A stretch of DNA of 64,000 bases from an uncultured Tenacibaculum sp. Lineage in GTDB: Bacteria > Bacteroidota > Bacteroidia > Flavobacteriales > Flavobacteriaceae. The notes under the pieces are model-generated. The model did not search any database. It worked only from the letters and a program-made list of their open reading frames with translations, and was not told the origin of the DNA. The first letter of the stretch is position 1. The number at the start of each line of letters is the position of its first letter. Shown here in pieces: positions 35,627 through 44,764 of this stretch. The translations under genes and the position numbers were made by a program. Where the stretch lies: positions 1-64,000 of the forward strand of contig CANMWK010000012.1 of assembly GCA_947501615.1 (NCBI GenBank). Reading direction: 5' to 3'.

Positions 35627-36841
35627 ATGAGCACTCTTTTAGAAAAAGTAGAAAGTTTTGTGATGAATACTTTAAATGAAAAACTTGATAAAAAATTAGT
35701 TTATCACAGTTTGTCACATACACTTCGCGTAGTCGAAAAGGCTCAGGAATTAGCTGAAGAGGATAAACTCGCTGAACATGATAAAGAAGCTTTGGTTTTA
35801 GCGGCTTGGTTTCATGATACAGGTTTTACTCTAGATGCTCAAAATCATGAGGAAAAGAGTGCAGAGGTAGCTTCGGATTTCTTATCAAAAGAAGGGGTAG
35901 CTAAAGATAAAATTGCGATTGTTCAGGAAATAATTTTGGCAACAAAAATGGGAGTTACTCCTCAGACTAGACTACAAAAATTATTGAAGGATGCAGATTG
36001 CTCTCATTTAGGAAGTAAAAATTATAATGAGTTTTCTGATTTATTACATAAAGAAATAGAACTCTTGTCAGGAGAAAAGATTAAAGAGACTGAGTGGATT
36101 AAGAAGAATATTGATTTTTTAACAAATGATCATCGTTATTATACAGATATAGCAGTAAAAAAATGGGAAAAGCAAAAATCTAAAAATTTAGCTCAACTCC
36201 TAAAAACAGAAAAGAAAATTAAGCAAGAACAAAAGAAATTATCACAAAAGAAAGAAGAACTCCAGTTTAAAAAAGATAAAGTAGAGTTGCCAGAGAGAGG
36301 TATTGAAACTATGTTTCGTGTTGCGTTAAGGAATCATATTACATTAAGTGATATTGCAGATACAAAAGCCAATATTTTACTTTCTGTGAATGCTATTATT
36401 ATCTCGATGGCATTATCTACTTTAATTCCTAAGTTGGATAATCCTTCTAACGGATATTTAATTGTGCCAACAATAATTTTTATTGTTTTTACTATGATAT
36501 CTATAGTTCTTTCCATTTTAGCAACAAGACCTAATGTTACTCAAGGTAAGTTTTCTAAAGAGGATATTGCAAATAAAAAAGTGAATTTGATTTTCTTCGG
36601 TAACTTTCATAAAATGAGTTTACAAGAATTTGAGTGGGGGATGAGTGAAATGATGAAAGATCGCGATTACCTATACGGGTCTTTAACTAAAGATTTATAC
36701 TTTTTAGGTTTGGTTTTAAATAGAAAATATAGTTTGTTGCGTACTACATATACTGTGTTTATGATAGGGACTATTGTAAGTGTTATTGCATTTGCTATTG
36801 CTTTTTATAATCAAAGTACAGGAGTTGTTCCTGGAGCTTAG
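35627..36841 (+). CDS. HD-domain protein fused to Pycsar-effector-like (DUF5706) membrane domain
   Basis: A 404-aa protein. Residues 1-180 are an HD phosphohydrolase domain with HSLSHTLRVVEKA, the WFHDTG pair (about 67) and KDADCSHLG (about 122). A charged coiled coil lies at about 185-218. Residues 225-395 match the DUF5706 / PycTM pattern: RVALRNHITLSDIADTKANI, two adjacent helices (about 248-268 and 277-299), MSLQEFEWGM, and a last helix near 370-392. In Pycsar, the PycTM effector senses cCMP or cUMP and damages the membrane. No PycC-type cyclase is adjacent. Confidence 0.88.
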   Translation: MSTLLEKVESFVMNTLNEKLDKKLVYHSLSHTLRVVEKAQELAEEDKLAEHDKEALVLAAWFHDTGFTLDAQNHEEKSAEVASDFLSKEGVAKDKIAIVQEIILATKMGVTPQTRLQKLLKDADCSHLGSKNYNEFSDLLHKEIELLSGEKIKETEWIKKNIDFLTNDHRYYTDIAVKKWEKQKSKNLAQLLKTEKKIKQEQKKLSQKKEELQFKKDKVELPERGIETMFRVALRNHITLSDIADTKANILLSVNAIIISMALSTLIPKLDNPSNGYLIVPTIIFIVFTMISIVLSILATRPNVTQGKFSKEDIANKKVNLIFFGNFHKMSLQEFEWGMSEMMKDRDYLYGSLTKDLYFLGLVLNRKYSLLRTTYTVFMIGTIVSVIAFAIAFYNQSTGVVPGA

Positions 36842-36963
36842 TTTCTGTAAATTATAAAGGAGGTTTAGTAAATAGTTCTCTTATCAAAAAAAATCTTTTC
36901 CAACTATAGGGTAATTTTCTATTGGATTGTATTACATGAGTAATAATTTAAAAAATAATTCTC

Positions 36964-37452
36964 ATGAAATTTATTAAAAATCTAGTAGTAATTAACTTAG
37001 CGCTATTCTTATTTGTTGCTTGTAATGATGATAACTCAGATCTTGTGAATCCAGATAATGCTGATGCTTCTTGTGGAAAAGTTGATTTTACAATTTCGGA
37101 AAATGTAGGTTTAGATTTAAAATTTGAAGCTGAAAAGAAAGATGGGTATACATATACTTTTCAGGTCAATCAAAAAGATGCTACAGGAAAGAGTCAAGAA
37201 TCAAAAGACACAAGTAGAGGAGAGAACTCATTCGTGTGGGGGATAGGAGAAGGTGAGTATACTGTTTGTTTAAGCGTGGCAATTGCGAATAATAACTGTA
37301 CTCCTGAAAAATCATGTAAAACACTAATTGTAACTGGGAAAAATGTAACAGACTTTAATAAACCTGAAACTGAAAAAACGGTTGTTTTTAAAGATAATGA
37401 TGGGAATTATAAATTAAGATTCCTAGATAAAGATGGTAAAGAAGTGAACTAA
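36964..37452 (+). CDS. Hypothetical lipoprotein
   Basis: A 162-aa lipoprotein: signal and lipobox LFLFVACN with Cys at residue 20. The mature part is strand-rich (YTYTFQVNQKDATGK, GENSFVWGIGEGEYTVCLSV), suggesting one immunoglobulin-like or PKD-like domain with a Cys pair. The C-terminal GNYKLRFLDKDGKEVN is polar. It has no close neighbour on the same strand. Function unknown. Confidence 0.75.
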   Translation: MKFIKNLVVINLALFLFVACNDDNSDLVNPDNADASCGKVDFTISENVGLDLKFEAEKKDGYTYTFQVNQKDATGKSQESKDTSRGENSFVWGIGEGEYTVCLSVAIANNNCTPEKSCKTLIVTGKNVTDFNKPETEKTVVFKDNDGNYKLRFLDKDGKEVN

Positions 37453-37472
37453 AGCATAGAAATTTTAAAAAC

Positions 37473-37631
37473 TTAAGAGGTCTAAAAAGTATCTGAAAAC
37501 GTCATTCTGAATTTACCTGTGCTGAACTTGTTTCAGTATTTTAGAATCCCATTCTTTTGATTATCAATTGTGTTGGGAAACTGAAACAAGAAATCAGTTT
37601 GACTAAAAAAAATCTTTTTTAGACCTCTTAA
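37473..37631. repeat. Nested long inverted repeat between convergent genes
   Basis: Outer arms TTAAGAGGTCTAAAAA (37473-37488) and TTTTTAGACCTCTTAA (37616-37631) are perfect. Inner arms CTTGTTTCAG (37527-37536) and CTGAAACAAG (37581-37590) are also perfect. The inner segment carries the phrase GTCATTCTGAAT, seen in flavobacterial dispersed repeats. With A/T runs on both sides it can end transcription of both convergent genes, and its symmetric build also fits a small mobile repeat. Confidence 0.7.
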
Positions 37632-37652
37632 ATTAAAATATGTTATTTTAAA

Positions 37653-40043
37653 TTATATTTTTTTAATTAATTCATCGATGGATAAAGTAGATTTAGAACT
37701 TTTTTCTTCATTATAAATAACTTCTACACGAATAGCTTTTAGTCCAGAAACACCTTGTAAATCTTCTAGTTCTAATAGTTCTATTTTTCCTAGTAGGTTT
37801 TTAGACTGTAAATATTTTATATATTTTAAATATTCTTGTGCGTCTTTATCTTGAGAATATACAATGGCAATTTTGCCAGGAGTAGTTAAACGTTCTGTAG
37901 TACCTTTTATATGAGCTTTGTCTATTCTCTTTTTAATGATTTCATAGCGGATATTGTAAGCACCATCAACATCAAATTGCTTTTCATCCATTCTAAACTC
38001 TATTGCTAATGGATTACTGTGAATTAATATTAAAGAAGCAACACGTAAATCATGATCTAATTCCTTTCTAAGATCATTAGCTACAATTTCCATTTCATAA
38101 GTAGTTTGTAACTGCCATAATCTTAAATTGTATAAATACAATGAATCGTATTTTCTTTCCTTAGTAATAGATTGACCGATATAAAGGTTGTATTCTACTC
38201 CATCAGTTTTATAACGTTCGAAATAATGAGGGAATATTTTTTGAGCTTCCTCTTGTTTTTTATCAATAAACTTAGCTAGCTTATCATTAAGTTTAGTTAC
38301 ACTATTTTCATAATCTTTTCTTTTTTCGTAAACGACTTGAAGATTGGTGTCTAGTAAATTTAAATAATCATTAACTACTTGTGTTAGTTCGTTGTTTATC
38401 TCTTTTACGTGATTAAATACTGGGTAAATCTCACGTTTTAAAAAATCTAATACAGCTACTTCATCACCTGCTTTCATTCCTTGTTCAACAGCAATTAAAT
38501 ACTCTTTTACACGATACATCAATTCATCATATATAGGTAAAGCTTCTTTCAAACAAGCTTCATTTAAAACATGAATGGCTGCTTTTAATTGTTTCGTTAA
38601 ATCTTGTTTAATGGCTAAGTTTCTAGCAAAAGAAGACCCTTTAATATCAGATTGTCCGTATAAAGGATATACATCGTTAAAAGTGATTTTTTCTATTTTG
38701 GCATCTTCTTCCTGATCTAAAAGTGCATTTTGATAGTTTTCCGCAGCTTCATAAAAACGCCATTTCACAGAAGGGTGAATTGACGTGTAGTATTCCTGTA
38801 TCGTAGCTTCAAGAATATTCATATATTCTTCAGAATTACGTTCGGCAGCAGCTTGAAAAACAGGAATTATATCTTTAAGCTTTTGTTTGTTTACAGAATT
38901 TAACTCATAAGCTCTTGGTGATGCTATTTCAATCAGCACTAAGTCTTTGTTGGTACTTGTGGTAATTGGAATGAGAATGATACTACCAATGTGTTTGTCT
39001 TCTAGATTATTAGAGAATTTGTTGCCTCCAGATGCATCATGATAGTTTTTAGCATCCGAAATGACTATACTTTCATTTTCTCTAAAGATTTTACTAATTA
39101 AATGATTACAAAAATATTCACTACACGTTATCTGTGTCTCCTGTTCAATTAATATACTTTCAGACCTTTTTACCCTCACAATTCCATCAGAAATATTACT
39201 AATATCAAAGACTGAAAATCCTACTTTTAAATCTTTGATAGCATAGAAATCTCTTAAGTTATCTCTTAATTTTACAGTCATACTTTCGCTTTCCCTTCGG
39301 ACTAGGTTATCTCGAATAGAAGTAATTGTTTCGTCAGTAGTAACATCAAACAGATTCATAATTCCAAAACCTTTGAAAATATATGAGTTAGGAGGAAATT
39401 TTTCTTTCCAAATATCTATATTATCAAAATTATCTAACAGTAGTTTAATGTCATCTTCTGTGATTTTTGGAGCATTTTCTGTAGGTGTAATCTCCATAAA
39501 ATCACCATTAAAAGCAACTCTATAATGTTTAGTAACATCTATTGTTTTATCAGGAATGTCAAAATAAAAAGGACGTTTTAGATCTACATGATAATTATAA
39601 ATAGAAGATAAAATTAAAGTACAAGCATAAATATACATTGCATCTTGTTCGAAATTTCGAACAACAAACTTATAATCATCTCCTGCATTTTTCAGAATAT
39701 TTTCGAAGCGTTCTGTAAATTTAAAACAAGTAAAAGAGAAAGGTACTGTAGCTGCTTTAATCTCATTAGTACTTAAAATTTCAGGAAAAAGAGTGTCTAA
39801 TAATATTTCAATTAATTCTTCGTGTTTTTCCAGTAAAGAAAAATCTGAAAAGCCATGAATTAATTCAGGAACCTTTTCAATTTCCTTAACCATTCTATGT
39901 GCAGATTGATGAAAAGGATGGTTTTCAAACTCTTTGGCTGTATATTTTTGATATACATCGTATACTTTTTTAAAGCTGATGTTTATATGCAGCGGTAACT
40001 CTAAATCAACATTATCATGAAAGCTTCTAATAGTCATCTTCAT
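37653..40043 (-). CDS. GAF domain-containing protein
   Basis: A 796-aa cytoplasmic protein without TM helices. The central part (about 230-385) looks like a GAF domain (VGFSVFDISNISDGIVRVKR, GGNKFSNNLEDKHIGSIILI). The rest is largely helical, with coiled-coil stretches near 560-620. There is no kinase, cyclase or DNA-binding domain, so its output is unclear. Homologous long GAF proteins are widespread in Flavobacteriaceae without assigned function. A TAATTTTG -7 box lies at 40060-40067 on the minus strand. Confidence 0.8.
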   Translation of the reverse strand: MKMTIRSFHDNVDLELPLHINISFKKVYDVYQKYTAKEFENHPFHQSAHRMVKEIEKVPELIHGFSDFSLLEKHEELIEILLDTLFPEILSTNEIKAATVPFSFTCFKFTERFENILKNAGDDYKFVVRNFEQDAMYIYACTLILSSIYNYHVDLKRPFYFDIPDKTIDVTKHYRVAFNGDFMEITPTENAPKITEDDIKLLLDNFDNIDIWKEKFPPNSYIFKGFGIMNLFDVTTDETITSIRDNLVRRESESMTVKLRDNLRDFYAIKDLKVGFSVFDISNISDGIVRVKRSESILIEQETQITCSEYFCNHLISKIFRENESIVISDAKNYHDASGGNKFSNNLEDKHIGSIILIPITTSTNKDLVLIEIASPRAYELNSVNKQKLKDIIPVFQAAAERNSEEYMNILEATIQEYYTSIHPSVKWRFYEAAENYQNALLDQEEDAKIEKITFNDVYPLYGQSDIKGSSFARNLAIKQDLTKQLKAAIHVLNEACLKEALPIYDELMYRVKEYLIAVEQGMKAGDEVAVLDFLKREIYPVFNHVKEINNELTQVVNDYLNLLDTNLQVVYEKRKDYENSVTKLNDKLAKFIDKKQEEAQKIFPHYFERYKTDGVEYNLYIGQSITKERKYDSLYLYNLRLWQLQTTYEMEIVANDLRKELDHDLRVASLILIHSNPLAIEFRMDEKQFDVDGAYNIRYEIIKKRIDKAHIKGTTERLTTPGKIAIVYSQDKDAQEYLKYIKYLQSKNLLGKIELLELEDLQGVSGLKAIRVEVIYNEEKSSKSTLSIDELIKKI

Positions 40044-40059
40044 CTCTTTTTTGTAATTA

Positions 40060-40067
40060 CAAAATTA
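40060..40067 (-). promoter_or_regulatory. -7 promoter element of the GAF gene
   Basis: The minus strand reads TAATTTTG, an exact TAnnTTTG match, 16 bases before the ATG at 40043. No strong -33 box is visible. Confidence 0.4.
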
Positions 40068-40119
40068 CGAAATGTATTTTTTAGTCGTATTGATCTATGA
40101 CAACTTGCAGATAAAATGT

Positions 40120-40149
40120 AAAAAGCCATCTTTTTTAAGATGACTTTTT
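40120..40149 (-). terminator. Terminator of the TonB-dependent receptor gene
   Basis: Arms AAAAAGCCATCTT and AAGATGACTTTTT pair with one mismatch around TTTT. On the minus strand it directly follows the receptor stop codon. Confidence 0.75.
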
Positions 40150-40157
40150 AATTTGTT

Positions 40158-42962
40158 TTAGTGAAATCCATAATCTCTTACTTCTCCTTTTTTACCTAAA
40201 CTATTAAATTTCCAGCTAAATCCGATCATAAAATATTGTTGTAATACTGTACTTTCAGAATCTTCTACATAATTTCCAATTACACTTCTTCTTGCGTTCG
40301 TGTTTTGATTTAACAAGTCATAGGCTTTTAATGTAATTGTTCCTTTATCTTTAAGTACAGAGTATGCTAAAGTTGAATTCCAGAACCAAGCCGATCTGTT
40401 AAAGCCAATAACATTAGGGTTAAAGGTATAGCGAATATCATTACGCCATTCTAACTTTTTAGGAACATTTGTTCTTGTTCTTAAACGAAATGAATGTCTA
40501 GTGAAATTTTGATCTGCTATGGTATTGGTATTGAATTTTGTATTTGTGAACGAAATTTCATAGTTAGGGTGAATAACTATTTTTTTCTTCCAATTGAATT
40601 CTAAACCTAATCTTGGAGTAACAGAGTTACTGATAGTAGTATTTTCTATTTCATTTAAAATATTGATATTTTTAGAACCATTCAATCTTAATCCAGTTCT
40701 AATATTTAAAGTAGAGACAGAATCTAGTTTAATACCTTTATTGTAACTACCACCTCCGTAAAAATTATAAAGACCATCTGCATTTTCATAAGTAGATGTT
40801 CTTACTAAGCCATCACCAATGGTTGTTTTGTTTACAATTTGATTATTTATGATGTTTCCTCCTCCCCACAAGAAAAAACCGGTTCTTTTTTGCCAATTAT
40901 ATTTATTGAAATTTGCATAAATTCTATGGTTTTGACTAGGCTTAAGATTAGGGTTACCAGTGATAATATTCGATGGGTTCGAAACATCTGTAAATGGTTG
41001 TAATTGGGTAATGCCTGGAGCATTATTGTCTAAATTGTAACCAACGTATATTCTTGCTTTAGAAGGGAGGTTATACCTTATATTAGCATCAATAGTAACG
41101 TTGTTAAAATCTTTGTTTAAACTTAAATTAGGTCTTAAAACATCTTCATTTTCTAATGTTCGTATGGTTTGACCGATATCGAAATCTAAGCTGAATGATT
41201 TTGTTTCGTATGTGATTCCAACTAATGGAGTTTTAGTGATGTCATTAAATGTAAAATTAGTACTTAAGTCTGTATTAAAATTGGTGAAATTTTGTGTGCT
41301 GTTATCAAAGTCGAAAGTATTTTCAACTCTTGTTCTTTCATCTATTCTGTAACGATAGTTCAGATTCACAAAAAGTTTCTTGGTAATAATCGGTTGTCGA
41401 TACGATAATTGAGTTCTGAAACCATTCAAATCACTTGTAATATCCGTTTTTTGGTCTCGTATTTCAGTAGTAGAAGTTGTTCCAAAAGTTTCAATAGTTG
41501 AATTATTAAAATCTTCTCCTTCAGTTTTGTCTATTTGATTAGTGATAGAAGCTTTAATAAAACCTCCTTTATTACCAAACTTTTTAGTAATATCAATTGT
41601 GTTTTGGAAATTTTTCGCTTGAGAGCTCGCTATTGAACTACTTGAGAAGCTGTTGGTGAGTGCTCTGTTTTCATCTAAAGTTTCATTGGATTGAGAAAAA
41701 CGAGAATTCCTATCATTAAAAGTAAAACGAGGTGTAACATTAATAAGAAAAGTTGAGTCGATTTCAATATCTAAATCAGTATCAAAACTATGATTATCGT
41801 TTTCAGTGGAACTATTAGAGCTAGAATTTGTAAAGTAAATTAACTCTCTAGTTTCAGTTGGATTATTTTCATCTTGAACTTGAACTGTATATTCTCGATT
41901 ACTGTTATTGATGTTTTCAGAATCGGCACCTGAATAGAAATAACTGGCATTTAAATCTACACCTTTACCATATTCATCAGCATATGTGGCCCCAGCAGTT
42001 CTAGAAGTGATAATTCCTTCTCCTCCACCAAAATTTCTTCCTCCTATGGAAAAGTTTCCGTTACTAGAAAAGCTTACACCACCGCCATTACCAAACATTT
42101 TTGAAATTTCACCAAAACTAAATCCAGGTGAATTAATATTGTTTGTTCCAGCTAAAACACTAAAACGAGTATTATTATCAAATCGGTTAACAATTGTCGC
42201 AGCTTCGTATCGTTCATCTGTTCCACCACCAGCGGCAACTCGACCAAACCAACCTTTGTTGTTTTCTTTCTTAATAGTTAAATTAATTGTCTTGTTATTA
42301 GCGTCTCCTTTTTCGCCAGAGAAAGCTTCAGACTTTGATTTTGTATCTGTAATTTGAACCTTTTCTATAATCTCTTTAGTAAGGTTTTTAGTCGCTATGG
42401 TAGGGTCGTTTCCAAAAAAAGGTTTTCCATTAACTAAAATTTTATTTACGGGTTTACCATTTACTGTAATTTGTCCTTCTTCATTCACTTCTACACCAGG
42501 TAGTTTTTTTAATAAATCCTCAACATTAGCATCTTTTTTTGTTTTAAAAGATTTCACATTAAATTCAAGAGTATCTTTCTTAATAGTAATAGGAGCTCTA
42601 GATTTAATCACAACTTCATTAAGTAGATTTGATTCTTCTTTTAATAATATAGTTCCTAAGTTAATAGTAGCATCTTTATCAAGTGTAATAGTTTTACTGT
42701 ATTCGTCCATTCCAATAAATGAAATAAATAACTTTACATCCTTATTATATACTTTACCTTCTAATGAAAAATAACCTTTATTATCTGAAATGGTATATGA
42801 TAATACCGTACTGTCCTTTTCTTTTTCTAAGTGTATGGTAGCAGCTTCAATTGGAGTTTTCTCTTTCTCTGTTTTAATAGTTCCTGAGATCTTAAACTTA
42901 TAAGATTGTGCATAAGTAGAAAAAGATAAAACTAATATGATGCATAATAACGCTTTTTTCAT
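40158..42962 (-). CDS. TonB-dependent receptor / outer-membrane beta-barrel protein
   Basis: A 934-aa outer-membrane protein. The signal peptide ends FSTYAQ. Residues 22-115 are a CarboxypepD_reg-like domain (ISGTIKTEKEKTPIEAATIH). A plug domain follows (KKDANVEDLLKKLPGVEVNE, ITVNGKPVNKILVNGKPFFG), then an OMP_b-brl_3 type barrel. There is no SusD partner, so it is unlikely to be a SusC glycan importer; siderophore, peptide or other transport is possible. The frame is open 30 codons upstream, but the signal peptide and a TATTTTTG box at 42986-42993 set the start at 42962. Confidence 0.9.
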   Translation of the reverse strand: MKKALLCIILVLSFSTYAQSYKFKISGTIKTEKEKTPIEAATIHLEKEKDSTVLSYTISDNKGYFSLEGKVYNKDVKLFISFIGMDEYSKTITLDKDATINLGTILLKEESNLLNEVVIKSRAPITIKKDTLEFNVKSFKTKKDANVEDLLKKLPGVEVNEEGQITVNGKPVNKILVNGKPFFGNDPTIATKNLTKEIIEKVQITDTKSKSEAFSGEKGDANNKTINLTIKKENNKGWFGRVAAGGGTDERYEAATIVNRFDNNTRFSVLAGTNNINSPGFSFGEISKMFGNGGGVSFSSNGNFSIGGRNFGGGEGIITSRTAGATYADEYGKGVDLNASYFYSGADSENINNSNREYTVQVQDENNPTETRELIYFTNSSSNSSTENDNHSFDTDLDIEIDSTFLINVTPRFTFNDRNSRFSQSNETLDENRALTNSFSSSSIASSQAKNFQNTIDITKKFGNKGGFIKASITNQIDKTEGEDFNNSTIETFGTTSTTEIRDQKTDITSDLNGFRTQLSYRQPIITKKLFVNLNYRYRIDERTRVENTFDFDNSTQNFTNFNTDLSTNFTFNDITKTPLVGITYETKSFSLDFDIGQTIRTLENEDVLRPNLSLNKDFNNVTIDANIRYNLPSKARIYVGYNLDNNAPGITQLQPFTDVSNPSNIITGNPNLKPSQNHRIYANFNKYNWQKRTGFFLWGGGNIINNQIVNKTTIGDGLVRTSTYENADGLYNFYGGGSYNKGIKLDSVSTLNIRTGLRLNGSKNINILNEIENTTISNSVTPRLGLEFNWKKKIVIHPNYEISFTNTKFNTNTIADQNFTRHSFRLRTRTNVPKKLEWRNDIRYTFNPNVIGFNRSAWFWNSTLAYSVLKDKGTITLKAYDLLNQNTNARRSVIGNYVEDSESTVLQQYFMIGFSWKFNSLGKKGEVRDYGFH

Positions 42963-42985
42963 AAGTGTGTATTTTTTTGAGTCGC

Positions 42986-42993
42986 CAAAAATA
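42986..42993 (-). promoter_or_regulatory. -7 promoter element of the TonB receptor gene
   Basis: The minus strand reads TATTTTTG, matching TAnnTTTG, 23 bases before the ATG at 42962. It supports the signal-peptide start rather than the longer open frame. Confidence 0.4.
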
Positions 42994-43052
42994 GTAGGCT
43001 CATTTTGGTTGAAAAAATAAAATGTAATGAAATGTGATTTTAATGAAGTCAA

Positions 43053-43383
43053 TTGTTTGTGCTTGTATTAGAGTTCATTATATACTACTATTATTTTTTC
43101 ATAACATTTAAGTTTTCATGATTTTTAAAACCGAGACAAAAAAAGTAAAAAAAAGAAGGAATACCTAGTTAGGATACGTTAATAAAGGTTAACGAATGTT
43201 AATAAATGATTTTTTTTGATAGTTTTTGTTAAAATTTTATTACTTTAGCATCAAATGTTGAAAAAAGGGTGTAATTCTTCATGTTTTTTAAGGTGTTTTT
43301 CCTGAATTTGAAGTGAACATTTTGTGAGTTTGAAGAATGCCCATATATTTACAGTCTAATTTAATAACAAAATATCCCCCCAT
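43053..43383. other. Divergent intergenic region
   Basis: About 330 very AT-rich bases between the divergent receptor and DUF3887-like genes. A weak promoter candidate for the rightward gene is TTTTTG near 43224 with TACTTTAG near 43241. The last bases before the ATG are AACAAAATATCCCCCCAT, a leader also seen in near-identical form before the TonB-like gene at 44765. No coding frame looks real. Confidence 0.4.
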
Positions 43384-43743
43384 ATGAAGATTTTGTTTGT
43401 TTCTTTATTGACATTATTTTTGTCAACTTCGGTGTTATCACAAACCAAAGAAGATTATAACACTACACTGGAACTCGTTAAAAAAGGTTTTAACGAAAAG
43501 AATTCATCTATAATACATGAAAAGTTCAATGCTGCATTGAAGGAAAAATTAAAGCCAGACGCTTTTGTTAAAATGATTGACAGTTTGCATAATGATAAAG
43601 GCAAAATGTCTACCTATGAATTGATTTTGGAAGATGAAAAAGAGAAAAATTTCCTTGTAGAATTTGAAAATGGTTCTATGTTGTTTTTACTCTACTTAGC
43701 TAAAGATGGTAAAATTTCAACCTTTCAAATTAAAGATTATTAA
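43384..43743 (+). CDS. DUF3887-like exported small protein
   Basis: A 119-aa protein with a signal peptide ending STSVLSQ (about 20). The mature domain resembles DUF3887: YNTTLELVKKGFNEKN, then FNAALKEKLKPDAFVKMIDS, and two strands ending DGKISTFQIKDY. The family is NTF2-like with unknown function. The PilJ-domain protein gene starts 40 bases after it on the same strand, so co-transcription is likely. Confidence 0.7.
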   Translation: MKILFVSLLTLFLSTSVLSQTKEDYNTTLELVKKGFNEKNSSIIHEKFNAALKEKLKPDAFVKMIDSLHNDKGKMSTYELILEDEKEKNFLVEFENGSMLFLLYLAKDGKISTFQIKDY

Positions 43744-43783
43744 TTCTTACATAAGTATAAAAAAACAATACAACACAGTCGTC

Positions 43784-44626
43784 ATGATAAAAGAACTAAA
43801 ATACATAGCTCTCACATTTGCTTTTTTTCTAATTACTAATGTAGTATTAGGTCAAGAAGCAAGTAAGTATGGAGCTCTATCATATAACAAAGCGGTTAAT
43901 ATATCTGGAAAACAAAGAATGTTAACCCAAAGAATGGGTAAAATATATTTGTATTTATTAACAAACCCGAACGATCTTAAAGCAAAAAGAGATTTAAAAA
44001 TCACTAAAATTATTTTTGAAAAACAAAATAATATATTAGGAAAGAATACATCTTCTGAACTAACAAAGGTTCGTATTAAAGAGGTTAAAGATACTTGGGA
44101 AAAGTATAAGAAGTTTTTAGCATCGGAACCTAATAATGATGATGCCGTTAAAATTATCAATACGAATTCTACGATATTAAAATATGCGAATAATGTTGTA
44201 AATGCTATTATTTTAGAATCAAAAGGTAAATTAGATTCTAATGATTCGTTTATAGAAGAAGAAGATTCAGAATTAAAGCAAATTATAAATAAATCTGGTA
44301 GGCAACGTATGTTATCACAAAGATTAGCCTTGTATTATTTTGCTAATAAGCCTGGGTTGAAAACTCCAAAAAGTGAAAGAAACCTTAAGAGTGTATTTAC
44401 TGAGTTAGATAATGCATTAAACGATTTGTTAATTTCTAATTTTAATAATGATAGAATAGATGAAGCTTTAGGTGAAGTATCTGCTTTATGGGAAACAATA
44501 AAAACCAACGAAGATCGATTATTTAAGCAAGGTTATGCAGATTTAGAAATGTATAATTTGAGTAATAAACTAACCAAAACATTTAACAAAATAACCAATT
44601 ATTACGAAAAAGTAAGAATAGAATAA
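43784..44626 (+). CDS. Exported protein with two PilJ-type (type IV pili MCP N-terminal) domains
   Basis: A 280-aa protein. The signal peptide ends TNVVLGQ (about 23). It has two copies of the PilJ-type sensor helix pattern: ISGKQRMLTQRMGKIYLYLL near 41 and KSGRQRMLSQRLALYYFANK near 170, each followed by long helices. There is no kinase, methyl-accepting or cyclase domain after them, so it may act as a soluble or partner-bound periplasmic sensor. The frame is open 26 codons upstream and overlaps the previous gene, but the signal peptide fixes the start at 43784. Confidence 0.85.
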   Translation: MIKELKYIALTFAFFLITNVVLGQEASKYGALSYNKAVNISGKQRMLTQRMGKIYLYLLTNPNDLKAKRDLKITKIIFEKQNNILGKNTSSELTKVRIKEVKDTWEKYKKFLASEPNNDDAVKIINTNSTILKYANNVVNAIILESKGKLDSNDSFIEEEDSELKQIINKSGRQRMLSQRLALYYFANKPGLKTPKSERNLKSVFTELDNALNDLLISNFNNDRIDEALGEVSALWETIKTNEDRLFKQGYADLEMYNLSNKLTKTFNKITNYYEKVRIE

Positions 44627-44764
44627 CATATATAAACATGAGGAACTTAAACATTAAAAATGTATGGATTAAAATTTGAAGTAGGTTTAAGTATTTAACT
44701 AAAAATACTTGATTTTTATAAGAGTTATTGCAAACTCTGTAGTTTAACAAATACCCCCAATATT

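Noticed and set aside
34571..36841. Complete two-gene Pycsar defence system
   Set aside because: The genes beside the DUF5706 protein are msrA/msrB and a lipoprotein; no cyclase domain is present.
40158..42962. SusC-type glycan importer
   Set aside because: No SusD gene follows or precedes, and the barrel pattern resembles the OMP_b-brl_3 family rather than SusC.
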